Shown one piece after another: positions 51,393 to 63,300 of a stretch of 64,000 nucleotides of DNA. Location: the NCBI GenBank assembly GCA_963281155.1, contig CAUJLY010000006.1, positions 9,610,001 to 9,674,000 of the forward strand. Reading direction: 5' to 3'. The DNA is from Rhabditophanes sp. KR3021. Taxonomy: Eukaryota > Nematoda > Chromadorea > Rhabditida > Alloionematidae. Each line of letters begins with the position of its first letter. Position 1 is the first letter of the stretch. The translations under genes and the position numbers were made by a program. Below the pieces are notes generated by a model. That model had not been told where the DNA came from. It worked only from the letters and a program-made list of their open reading frames with translations, and did no database searches.

Positions 51393-53618
51393 ATGAATGG
51401 CAATATCTTGACAAACGATGAAATTTCGAATACTAATGGAGAGGTTGTGTGTGAAGATAACTCTAATAACAACGTAACTTCATCAGTAGAAGAACGTGTC
51501 CCAGATGCGGATCACATCAAGATGTTTGTGGGCCAAGTTCCAAAGGAATGGAATGAAACAGAGTGCAAGTGTGTGTTCGAGGAGTTTGGTGAGATTTACC
51601 AAATCAATGTCCTCCGAGACAAAGCATCTCAGCAAAGTAGAGGTTGTTGCTTTGTGACCTATTACACAAGATCAGCAGCCTTGGCAGCACAAAACTTGCT
51701 GCATAACATAAAAAAATTACCCGGTATGCAATATCCTGTTCAGATGAGGCCAGCTGATGGTGATAATCGTAATGGTAAGAGTTTCCACTTTTATTGAATC
51801 TCATTACTTTTTATAGATCGCAAAATTTTTATCGGTATGATTCCCAAACAATTAGAGGCAAGCGATATAAAAGAACATTTTAAAAAATTCGGAACAATCG
51901 AAGATGCCTCCATCTTAAAAGATAACAACGGAAATAGTCGAGGTAAGTAATACAAAAAATGCACTATTGGGTTTTATTTTATTAAGCCACCAACTTAAAT
52001 AAATTATGCCTTTTCATTGTGGGCAATCTAAAAAATGGAAGCATAAAAAAGCCCTACACGATTAATCTAACCTTTTGTGTGTCGCTTCAAAGTAATATTT
52101 ATATCAGTACAGTTTTCCATGTTCATCTAAATATTATTATAAAATGATGTATAAAATATGTATATAGTATTTTGTTCAAACGATCAACAAAGTAAATGAT
52201 GCTAGAAAATGAATGATGAAATGAATGCTTATACCATTTATTTTAATTATTTGTATGGAAAGTGTATTTATATATGATTATTACGATTCACAAGTATATC
52301 GCAGTCTCAAGTTTTCAAGTCAAGGAAGGTCTTTTTTATTTTTGACACCACACCAAAGTTTTTTTTCCTGATTTGATGAAATGATACAATTATTTGTTAA
52401 TCTTTTATTTACAAATTTCTTGAAACAAAAACATTCTTTTTTAAATTTCATTTTGTCCATGTTCTCATGTCTGTTGTTTACAGGATGTTGTTTTGTGACG
52501 TACGGCACTCGTGCTTTCGCAGCTGAAGCCATCAAAGTCATGAATGGCGCCAAATTGCAAGAGGTACATTTATAAATCTTTATGTCTAGCCACTCCTTAA
52601 AGTACATCTTCTGTTGCTTTCTGTTTAAATATATCAAGTAACGTCCTTTAATGGTTTTATATCCGTAACTTTCGAAGATTTAAGGTGATATTCGGACCTA
52701 ACAAGTAATCTTTTTTATATTTTTTAGTCTGGTACGGCGATTGTAGTTAAGTTTGCCGATGCTCAAAAGGATAAGCAGAAAGCTGTTAAGAGAGGAGCCA
52801 GTGAAGTTGATAGCGTCAGTATGGGAGCTCCCGTTTTCAAAATGTCGAATCAAGAGCTTTTGAATAAGATGAATATGAATAATATGATGCCTCAGATGAT
52901 GCTTGCCAATCAGTTTAATAATATGGCTGCTCAACAAAGCTTGTATAATAATCCATTGATGGTCGCCGCAGCTGCATCTGTTCAACCTAATTTGTTTTCG
53001 GCAGCTTATAATGTTTTGGGATTAGTTGATCAAGGAAATGGAAATATCAGTCCACCTTCAACAGCTTCCCCGAATCTCAATTCAATGTTAAATAGCGGTC
53101 AATTCAATGGATTTCCAATGGGCTTAAATAATCAAATCAACCCTATGCTTCTGAATAGTGCCAACCAACTGCTAATGAGTGGTGGATTAGGTCAATTTGG
53201 CGGATTTCCAAATATGAACAATTTCGCCAAAAACTTCTTGAACCAAGGCCAGCCAAAAGAAGTTGCTGGAAGCACCAATAAAGGCGATGATGGGTGTAAT
53301 TTATTTATATATCACCTTCCCCAAGAATTCACAGACGAAAATTTAGTTGCTATTTTTTCGAAATTCGGGAATCTTGTGTCTGCTAAGGTATTCGTAGATA
53401 AAACAACCAACTTAAGCAAATGTTTTGGCTTTGCCTCCTATGATACAGCTGTTTCCGCTCAGAAAGCAATCGCCGGCATGAATGGTTTTCAAATTGGCAA
53501 CAAAAAGTTAAAAGTTCAACTCAAAAATCAAAGAATGATGCAAAATCAAGGAAAAGGTGCTCGTACTGGAAACTCTCAAAATGGTATTCCCGACCACATA
53601 AGTGTTGGTTTTCAATAA
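51393..53618 (+). CDS. etr-1: CELF/ETR-1-type RNA-binding protein, three RRMs
   Basis: CELF proteins control alternative splicing, stability and translation of mRNAs with GU-rich elements; ETR-1 is the muscle-expressed C. elegans member. Four exons (51393-51774, 51817-51942, 52484-52563, 52728-53618) give 492 residues. RRM1 has KMFVGQVP and [11 protein letters not shown]2 has KIFIGMIP, split by two introns, then GCCFVTYG and [12 protein letters not shown] divergent Met/Asn/Gln-rich linker follows, then RRM3 with [11 protein letters not shown] and KCFGFASYD and [15 protein letters not shown], which is nearly invariant in CELF. The ATG at 51393 is preferred; the frame is open upstream but a CAG acceptor lies at about 51373. 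The 541-base second intron is far longer than its neighbours. Other CELF paralogs (unc-75) are possible. A poly(A) signal lies at 53783-53788. Confidence 0.88.
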
Positions 53619-54134
53619 TTAATTAGCTATCATAATGCAATTAATGATTTGTTTTATATGTTCGGTGTTAAAAATGCCTAACACTGTTGCCATAAAAAGG
53701 CAGTTTTGTTGTCTTGTCTTGAAAATCAATCATATTATTTTGCCATTACTGCATTTTTAGATTCGTTTATTGATAGAAATTGAATAAAAATTATTTTTAT
53801 ATAACGTGGTTGTTATGGGAAAGGTTAGGAATCCTTCTGCACCTGTATTGGTGAGAGAGTAAAAAATAGTAGCTTTATTTATTAAATGGCTTTCGTGGCT
53901 AAGTGTATAAATTTCACATACGACCAACATATATTCAAAACAACTATTTCATTATTCCGTACTTTACTATTCCATCTATTGCAATAAATTATACTTTTTT
54001 ATTTTTAATCTGGAGGAGATTGTGTGTAAGTTCTACTAAATCAACACATATTATTAAAACTATTTTAGAAAGTATTTAAGAAAGATTAGCTCTCTCTAAA
54101 GTATCTATATTTGGAATTTTTTAATGAAATAGTG
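53619..54134. other. Intergenic sequence downstream of CELF gene
   Basis: Contains the CELF poly(A) signal and AT-rich sequence. No gene is seen. Confidence 0.5.
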
Positions 54135-54645
54135 ATGAGAACAGTTGGTCCACTTAAAGTACCGAATTCTTTGGATTTTTTCGTTCAGATATAACAGATG
54201 AAATCATGTTCAACTACCTCATAATACTGGCTGCAACAGATTTTGAGAGTGTTTGTTTGAAGCAGTTCCTACTGATCATCTAGAAATCACTTTTGATACG
54301 AGCAATACCGAAAATAAGGCTACGGAAGATTATGCAACCGTTATCAAAGCATATATGGGCAAAGTGAGGTAATATCTGTTAACGACTTTGGTAATGATGA
54401 GTCTTTAGCAACTTCTCTTCATCCCGTTGTACATCTTTTGTCCTAACAAAAACTACAAAATATTATTGAAAATTCTGGTTAAATCAGCTATACTGAGAAT
54501 TCTGTAATACATTACCCACCCAGCATTCACACATGTAAATGCCAACACTTACATTCCATTTTTAGAAACATTTACGTTGATACAACGAATAAAGAAATAA
54601 AATATTGTATTCAATGCGGTGATATTGTAATGTCAATCGTCTAGA
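54135..54645 (+). pseudogene. Decayed gene of unknown family
   Basis: Read in three successive frames, the plus strand gives a peptide-like series: an ATG at 54135 with MRTVGPLKVPNSLDFF, a frame change near 54175-54184, then DITDEIMFNYLIILAATD, a second change near 54247-54260, then VPTDHLEITFDTSN and on to YMGKV. A consistent splice follows: donor GTAATA at 54369, acceptor CATTTTTAG ending at 54565, and the frame continues with NIYVDTTNKEIKYCIQCGD to a TAG at 54643-54645. Amino-acid composition is balanced, unlike the chance ORFs around it. I do not recognise the family. Two frame changes suggest a recent pseudogene, or unrecognised micro-introns. Confidence 0.4.
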
Positions 54646-55134
54646 CACCATTATATATACTTGTACATTCATCTGCGAAATTGGCAAAAGCCAACAATTT
54701 TAAAACAAACCAAACCAAAAATTCATAAAAACTTAGTAAAAAATCAAAAAAACCATGACAAACTAGTTTGATGCAATGCCTATTCATATACTAAGTCAAT
54801 TGCTGACTAACTCATATACTTAATTATATCGTTCTAATAAAGACTACCCATATAACATCATACTAAATCATGTCCAAAGGTATGACACGATTTTTATTTG
54901 TCTTAAATATACTCTCATTGAATAAAATTTTGTATTCATTTCATACAAATATACACAGTTGCATATATTATATACAACATCCACTATACCGAGCTTTTTG
55001 TATTTTATAGAAAATTGCACTCCAAATATTTAATTTATGGATGTAAAAGTATTTACCGAATGATTTTATGAAATCTAATAATAGTGATATCAAATGCTCA
55101 AGTGCAATCAAAAATTATAAACATAGTGTCCATA
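54646..55134. other. Intergenic sequence
   Basis: AT-rich, between the decayed gene and the convergent CENP-B-like gene. Nothing else is visible. Confidence 0.5.
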
Positions 55135-55906
55135 TTAAGTAGACCAAATATCAGTGAATTGTTTCTGAGTAAGGGATGAGATCAACGAAGAAGAAAATTG
55201 TTTTTCTAATTCTTCAATACAATCAAGCAAGTCAGGATTCTTTTCAAGTGCATAATTTTTCATATCCTTTAAGTTGCTACGAAATTGCGCGCTTGTAATA
55301 ATGGTCGATGTTTCATCATTAACCACAACAGTAGTATCCTCTTCTTCGCCTGCGTCAGATAGGTCAGTAAGTAAAGCAAACAAGCTTTCTTTAAATTCTG
55401 GAACAATTTTCTTATCGACATTCCTTGCTTCTCCACTAATTCTTCTAAATGTACAGATATGATTACAATTAGGGAAATAAATTTAAAACTTACTTGGTTT
55501 TGATATTATTTCTTTTCTTAAAACTATCCAACCAACCGTCAGAAGCCTTGAAATTATTGTAACCTAATCTCTTAGCATAATCGAGGGCTTTTTCTTTGAT
55601 CAAAGTGCCAGATATGTGGATGTCATTTCCTTTGGCAGCTGAAATGAATTGTAATGTTAAACTGTTAACCTCCTCATAAGTTGTCGTTTTAGTTAGCGTC
55701 ATCCGTTTTCTTTTGGGATCCAAGTTTTTAGAACTTGCTTCTTTAATTTCTTCGCGACGCTTGATCACATTCACAATTTGGCCTTTAGAAACATTATACT
55801 TTGTTGCGAGAGATCTAATGGAATTGAGTGAGGGATTTGCTTCCCTTTCTGCCAAAACACTTATCCTTTCTTCGTTTGTCAGAGCTCTCCGTTTTATAGG
55901 AGCCAT
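55135..55906 (-). CDS. CENP-B/Tigger-type DNA-binding protein without DDE domain
   Basis: Two exons on the minus strand (55906-55494 and 55444-55135) give 240 residues. The N-terminus is a psq-type helix-turn-helix (ALTNEERISVLAERE, then LATKYNVSKGQIVNVIKRR). A second, CENPB/Tc5-type helix-turn-helix follows (from EVNSLTLQFISAAKG to DGWLDSFKKRNNI), with the typical KRISGEARNVD just after the intron. This pair normally heads pogo/Tigger transposases. Here the protein ends after a short acidic and helical tail, and the DDE nuclease domain is missing, as in CENP-B-like proteins taken over by the host. It is probably a nuclear DNA-binding protein. A truncated transposase gene is the alternative, but both frames and splice sites are intact. 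Confidence 0.78.
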
Positions 55907-56800
55907 TTAAAATAAAATATCAAATTTATAACACAAATCTGCAAACTAATTATTAAACTTCAACAAAATTATCAAAAGTTGATTAATAAACGAATTTGAA
56001 TATATTACTTTATAGTCAATTTAGACTAAGAAATTTAACTATGTGCTGACAAAAAGCGTACACAATACACACGTTTACCATCTACGTTGTACTTTAAACT
56101 CAAATTGAAAAGTTGAAATTAATGCTAAAACAAAGCAGAACAAAATGCAGTACGTTATAGAGAGATGTTCTTTAAACACGAGATACCTTATAGACAGATT
56201 CAACTTCTATAAACTTCCAGCAAAAAATAATGGCATGTTTTTGTGAAAGTATCTTTGTACAAATGCTTTTCTCTCGAAACTAACAATGTCTACATTGTTG
56301 TTGGTTACTATAGTAACAAATGTCGATTGGACGTTGTTGCATTTTCTTCCATTTAAACTTTAACTCAAAAATGAATCAAGATACTATTTTTATAACTAAT
56401 TACATACTAGGGCTTGCAATATTTTTGCTGTAAATCAGTCGTTACGTATAAATGCTTTCCAAAACATTATTGAACACGTAAACTATATTCGCAAAGCTTC
56501 TCAGACATCTTTTAAGCAATCATTTTCTCGCATAAATTGATTATACATGACATATTACTGACAATTTGTTGTTAAGTAACTTTCCAAAATTCATTATCAT
56601 ACTTCCATCTACTTAATATTTCTCCTCAGCAACTACATAAACACAATAATATCTTTATTGAATGATAATAATCACACATTTGCTCACATATCAACCATTT
56701 TGGAATAAACAGAACGATTGATTTGCATGCAAATTAATAACAAATAATAATCACATATATCGATAGCTTTAAATTGTTGATAAATGTTAAATAAAATATT
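55907..56800. other. Intergenic sequence between divergent genes
   Basis: Presumed shared upstream region of the CENP-B-like and Argonaute genes. No coding segment is seen. Confidence 0.5.
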
Positions 56801-56812
56801 CATTCTTATAGT
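56800..56812 (+). promoter_or_regulatory. Candidate SL trans-splice acceptor, Argonaute
   Basis: TCATTCTTATAG ends at 56811, four bases before the ATG at 56816. Confidence 0.5.
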
Positions 56813-56815
56813 ATA

Positions 56816-59800
56816 ATGTCACAACGAGGACGTGGTACTGATAGAGGGGGATATTCCGGTCGTGGAGATCGAGGCAGAGACCGTGGTGGATATTCCCCTC
56901 GTGGAGATCGTGGTGGGTATGTCCCCCGTGGAGATCGTGGTGGGTATGCACCTCATGGAGATCGTGGTGGTGGTAGAGGTAGAGGAGGACCTCCGCCAAT
57001 TGCCATCAATTACAACTCTCGATCATTTGCCCCTGTCTCACCCGATACAAAGGCAGTTGCAATTATAAAACCAAAAGCTGTGCAGACCAAATATGTGACA
57101 GTTGAAAATTTGGATCCCAATACGAAATTAGATTTTGTTCCAAGACCAGCTCAGCCATGTAGAATTGGTGAAAACATTGGCGCTATTACCAACTTTTTTA
57201 ACTTGAAATTTGGAAGTGTCAAAGTTCAACAATTTCGTGCTGATATCGTTAATTTTAAGTGCAAGCCAGTCGAATTGAGTCGTAACAGAAAGATCAAAAC
57301 TATGGACAGAGTTTTGCGCAGAACAACTTCTAAGTTTGATATGCACAATTTGGTTTACAATGATGGGGAAGAAATTTATGTTCCAAATTGTAAAATTCAG
57401 GATGGTGAATTTCAGGAACTTATTGATGTCGACATTCCTTCGACAACTGATGCTGTCGAGGCCAGGAAAGCAGATAAAAATCCCTATTACGTTCAGTTTA
57501 AGAAGACTGTCTGCTTTGAAATCAAACTGAACAATTGCAGTAACACAGATTACAAGTTAACTTTAAATTTCTTAAACCTGTTCTTGACTCAAATGTACAG
57601 ACATGCTCCTCAATTGGGCAGAATTGTTGACGGAGAAGATTTGGACTTCTCTCGTTTCTCTGCCAAATCGAACATTTTCTTCAAACCATATGAGCATGTC
57701 AGTCCCGAATATGCTATTGATGCACTTAGATGTTTGTACAATGGAGTCAGTATGTCTTCACAATTGGGGCCCCGTGGGACCGCGATTTTGAACGTTGGAC
57801 AAGTCCACAGTATTCATGTTCGTCAAAATTTGAGAGCACTTGACTTTTATTGCGAGGCTTCCGGAATTAGAAGTAATGGCGTTGAAAAATATGATGCCAG
57901 TAGTTATGCTCAATTGGGTATGAACGAGATGCAAAGAAAAAAATTGCACGGACTTTTGTTTGGCTTAAAATTAACTCCTTCATACAACACGGACCGTGAT
58001 TTCTCTTGTTGTGATGTTCCAAATTTCAATGCACAAACGGCCAAAGTCACTTGGTTGTCAGAAAAAGGAGCCGTAACAACTTCAATTGAGCAATACTATT
58101 TGCAAAAGTACAAGCTGCCACTCAAATATCCTCAGCTTCCATTAATCCAGATGAATCCTGCAGCTAAAAAAATTTACGTGCCAATGGAGTATGTCATGGT
58201 TAGCTATAGATTGGAACAGTTGAAGAAGAAGTTGGACCCAAATCAAACTGCTGTAATGGTGACCAAATGTACTAAAGTTCCAAATCAAAAGTTTAGTGAA
58301 ATTTTTGATGGAATTGAGAAAGTTCAGAAAGAATGTGAGGAATCATTCAAGACTTTAGACTTGGCTATTGGAAGTCAGATTACAACAGTTGCAAACATTT
58401 TGCCTGAACCAAGGATCGACGCGAATAAAGAGAGAAATCAACTCGCTGTTAACAAAAACTTACCCCTTTTTAGTTGGGGTATAGTGTATGCTTCTGGCGT
58501 GGATCAGAGAATGTCTTTGCTGGACATGAAAAGCAAGGCCATGCACATCATTAAAGAAACAACTAAGTATGGTGCTCGGTTTGCAACTGCTACTCCGGCG
58601 TATGAGATCATGAACTTTGACACAAGGCAAGATGTCACTACATTAAAGAAATGTTTTGATGGCAAAATCAAAGACGGAAAAACTCATATCATTATTTTTG
58701 TAATCAGCAATACTACCGATACGGAATGCTATCGAAAAATCAAGATGTTGGCAGAACAAAAAGAATTTCTTGGTTGTCACAGCCAAGTTATTACGAACCA
58801 AGTTCTTGGCAAGACAGATCCATCCAAACCTTCCTGTAGGCTATGTCAAAATGTTGCAATGAAAATTATTGCTAAAATTGGTGGAGTTGCCAAGAGCATT
58901 ATTTTCGACAACGGCAAATTGATAGAAATCGGCAAGCTTATCAAATGCAACACAGACTTTAAAAAGATGTTCTTTAACCCAGCGGATCCAACCATTTATA
59001 TTGGAGCGGATGTTATTCATACATCTCCGCAAGACCGTGAGAGCGATAAAGATAGGGGAGCTTCTATCCCATCTATTGCAACTGTTGTTGGAAGCGTAGA
59101 CTTCGACGGAATGAAGTACGGAGTTTCTTCTAGAACTCATTCTTTAAGAGACAACAAGGATGCGTGAGTAATACAGTTTTGAAATTAAATTATATATTTT
59201 TAGCATGGAAACTTTGGAACATTTCCAATCTCAAGTTAAAGAACGCTTGATGGAATTCAGAAGATTAACTCAGAAGTCGCCAGCTCACATTGTTGTTTTC
59301 AGAGATGGCGTTTCAGATTCTCAATTTAAGATCACTATGGAACAAGAAGTATCATCCATCCAAAGGGCATGTTCTTCCTTGAGTGATAAATACAAACCAA
59401 CCATTACCTTCATGGTGGTTCAAAAAAGACATCAAGTACGTTTCTACGAACCATCAAGGAAATTCGACCGCCAAGGAGGAAATGCAGGCAACTTGAAGAA
59501 TGGTACTATCATTGATCGAGATATCATCAATCCAGAATTGTTTGACTTTTACGCTGTCCTTCACAGAGGTATTCTTGGTACTAGCAGACCTTGCCACATC
59601 TATGTTCTTTATGACGACTGGGCTCTTCCAGCTGAATATGTTTACTTGTTGTCATACTACATGGCATACGTATGTACTCGATGCGAAAGTCCAATTGGAA
59701 TTCCGGCTCCATGTTACTATGCTGATTTGGCTTGTACCAGAATGAAGAATCATTGGATGATCAACAAATCAACTACTAAAAGTTCAATGAGTAATGGTCT

Positions 59801-59846
59801 TCCAGAATTACACGATAACATCAAGAACGAACAATTCTTTGTTTAA
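56816..59846 (+). CDS. Argonaute with RG-rich N-terminus
   Basis: This small-RNA-guided protein is built of N, PAZ, MID and PIWI domains. Two exons (56816-59163 and 59204-59846) give 996 residues. Residues 1-60 are RGG/RG repeats, a known target for arginine methylation and, in C. elegans, a feature of the CSR-1 long isoform. The PIWI domain has Asp732 in IGADVIH, Glu785 in METLE (spacing of 32 to the next Asp, as in human AGO2), Asp817 in FRDGVSDSQF, and Asp957 in CYYADLA where AGO2 has His807 (YYAH). The set is therefore DEDD, a combination compatible with slicing in other Argonautes. An AGO-type VVQKRH segment is present, but the usual RFF is RFY. It is not a close ALG-1/2 copy. A CSR-1-like role is possible but not shown. 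A poly(A) signal lies at 59960-59965. Confidence 0.9.
56850..56975 (+). repeat. Tandem repeat encoding GDRGGYxPRG units
   Basis: Near-identical copies of a 30-base unit (GTGGAGATCGTGGTGGGTAT core), about four in number, encode decapeptide repeats in the Argonaute N-terminus. The copies at 56900-56975 are closest, which suggests recent expansion. Confidence 0.8.
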
Positions 59847-60017
59847 TTTTAGATACATTTTAAGCGTTTAAGGAATAACTTAATCATTATATTTGTGGAA
59901 GTGTCTAAGGAATACCTTATTCATTATATTTGTTTGTGTTGATTTTGGGTTTTTACTTGAATAAAACATAGAAAGAGATCGGTTTATTACGGAGTGTCAA
60001 AATGATATATTTTTTAC

Positions 60018-60311
60018 TTGTGGAATTGGGGTGAAGAAAGACGGGAAAATATGCATAATGAGGAGCTGTACAGATTAACAACTGTCACCCCATTACCTCC
60101 CTTTCTGGTCCGACTTCAAACCAAATACATTGGACACCAGTTGAGGAAAGATGGAAGTTGGCAAAAAGCAATGTTATTATGGCCCAACAAGAAAAAATGT
60201 GGCCGACCAAGAGACAGGTTGATGGAGACGTTGTTGAAGAAGTTTAGTGTCAAGACAATTGTAGAGATGTTAAAAGATAGATTAATGTGGAGGGCATCAC
60301 CCAGCTACTAA
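60018..60311 (+). mobile_element. Non-LTR retrotransposon (LINE) ORF2 C-terminal remnant
   Basis: The open segment carries NEELYRLT, YIGHQLRKDGSWQ and CGRPRDRLMETL, the arrangement seen at the C-terminus of many LINE reverse transcriptases (GH.LR......GRPR...W). No reverse transcriptase or endonuclease domain is present upstream, as expected for a 5'-truncated copy. It ends at a TAA at 60309-60311, shortly before AT-rich sequence. It lies about 170 bases downstream of the Argonaute gene on the same strand. The clade cannot be assigned securely. Confidence 0.65.
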
Positions 60312-63300
60312 ACAGCATTTATCGTATGTATACTATATGTTCTTTGTAATTTATATTGTACGGTGTTTCTGATACGGGTAATAAAATAAATATTAAATGT
60401 GCGGAAGCTTAATGCTCATAGAATTAATTCTTTCAATATCATAAAGGCCTTTTATTAGATTCTAGCTGAAACCAAGTCAGCATTGTATTCTTGCAATTAC
60501 ATTAATTTTTGAAAATTCAGCGAAGACCTTTTGGTTTGCACAGAAAGTATTTTCTAAGATAGTTTCATTACTTTCATTTTATAGTTATATTTTGTTATCT
60601 ACATCTTTAAAGTGTCCTTCATGTTCAAATCTCTCAAATGTACATTTATTTTCAAATTGGTTTAGATACTTTCCCAACAAACATTTTTAAGATCATATAA
60701 AAAGGATCTTTTGAGCGGTTTCAACTAAATGAAAATAATAAAAACCATGTTGAACGTCTCAACTTACATCTACTATCTATAAGTGTCGTTGAGAAAATTA
60801 TCCAAACAATCTGGAGCAAGATCGTTAGCATAAGCTTGCAATTAATCTAAGTGCTTGTAGAAATATAATTATTGACACATGAAAGTAAGTTCGTTAGAAC
60901 TTTATTTTGGATGAAAGCGATTTGAAGTTATTGAATTTGGAATATTTGTTGATATGGACTTGTAAGAACTTCTGTTATGAACTTTCTCAAAGAATAAACT
61001 TTTGGTATTAATAATATCTTTACCCTCATTATTTTCCTAAAACGACGCCGTCTATGCCAATAGATTAAAATAAATTCTCTTATCAGTTTTCTTTAAATTA
61101 TTCTAGGCAAAAATACACGTTGATTCTATGTTTAATACATATCTTAATTGCTTTTCATAATCATTAGAGTCCGTAAATTAACTTTCAAATAATAATTTAT
61201 AATGAATAAGTTAACGTAATACACAAATATACTCCTTTAAAATAACCTCTTTATACCCTTCAAAAATACTCCTGAATCCACCAAATAATTTTTTAAGTTG
61301 AATCATTTAAAAATAATTGCTTATTTACAAATATATTTGACCAATTCATTTTAACTCACTTTGACTTTAATCAACCTCTTCTTTATTTGAATTTGTATAT
61401 AACAGTTTAAATAGTTTGATTTATGTGTTTTCCTTGTAGATTAGAAAGTGTATAATAACGCAACATTGAATAAACAGTTTGTCTGTTTCTGGAAATTCTA
61501 TCATATCTTTATTTGTTAACTGTATTTAATTAAGACACTTTGTTATGTATGATAAAACATGATATAGTGTATATATCTTTAAATACATATCATACCTATA
61601 ACTAATCGTCTTTACAAGTATAAAGTACTCATACATATGATCATAAACAATTTTACTAATAGTTTGATACATTTAAATGGCAACTACTAATTTTCCATTG
61701 AAATGTTTTATACTATAATCAAATATTTTGAATCTTACTACTGCAAAAAAGATTACAGAGTATATCCTTTTTGATTTATGATTATGTAGGGACCTCTTTA
61801 TTTTAATCTTATATTGCGTCTCTCAAAATATATACCATTTATTTTTATAACATTAAATAAATGTCTTTTTATAGTTTTAATGTTACCCGCAACAAGTTTC
61901 GTAATAACTTCCAAATGCTTGATGTTTAACACTTTTGATCTTTTATCTACAAAGAAAAACTTTTTATTAAATTAAACATGTAAAAACGAAATGGATAGTT
62001 TTCCCTAACTATATTATTTATGCAAATGTCATTTCTTTCAAAAATGTATCATTTATTCCATCTTAAATTATAACTTACTTACTATCTAATTTAAGTACGT
62101 TTAAAATAGTAATATTGGCATTGTAGGAAATGACGAAGTATATTCACTTTTAAACATTCTTTCCTTAATTGTGGGAAACGTTATATCTTACGGTTTGCAA
62201 TTTGAAGATGTTTTCTAAGTAAAATTCTTTATAACATGATAGCTTCAGAAAGTTTTCTTAAAAATCGAAAACTTTTTCAGTAGATTAAATTTGTTTTTCA
62301 CCACAAATCTCCGATTAAATTTTTTGTCTGCTTATTTTAACTTAGATTGATTATTCAAAAATTTAGCCAAAACCTTTCGTTATCATCCACATTCAGGGGA
62401 ATTTATTTGTAAAAGATAGAGTTTATTCTGTTAAACACACAATTTGCTAATAAAAATGTATTTCGTCGTCAATTGGAGGCATCTTAGCATTCATTATATT
62501 ATCTTGTCTATTACATAATTTGGACGCCCTTCTCGTAATTCCACATTGCGTTATGGCATGCCCTAAACTTCTTGACAGATGCACTATGATGAAAGGAGGA
62601 AGACAAATCGCGAGTAATATGGCTTGGTGTCCATTTTTGGCACTTTTATTTTTTGTTTATTAAAAATGTACAAACTTGATAATATACATAATAATACACA
62701 TCATAGACGTCCTTCATCAAAATAGTTAAATGCTTCAAAATGTCTGTACTTAAATATACTATACATGTTCCACCATCCAAAACTTCTTAGTTCAACTTAA
62801 ATTGGTTCTTTTTAACAATTTAGGCCTAATTTTCTTCCTGTTATTAAATGTTCAAAAATATAAAGATATGTATGTTTGCTTTAAATAGCTTTTTAAATCT
62901 TTTCTATTTACTTGTCGTTTCAAAGATTTAAATGCTGTCAATAATAATCAAAACAAATAGATATATAAATGAAAAGAATCGTATATCCTCCAAATATTAT
63001 GTATTTATTTTGATATATTGCTTTTGATTTGTAACTTATACTTAATTTCACTCGGTTCCGTTCATTTATTTGCACTTCCATTTTTATATTGGATACTTAT
63101 GTTTTGTCTATTTTTATGAGGCCTATGATTTTATGTGATGGTGTGTCTTCGGTAGTTAAGTATAAAGTCTGGCACTCAACATTATCATTTCAATAAATGA
63201 CACTTTTACTATTTGTTGTGGAATAGTAACAAAACGTATTGTTATAAGAACCCCAAATAACACCAGCTGATGTTAATAAGACTCGCTCTTGGCAAAAAGA

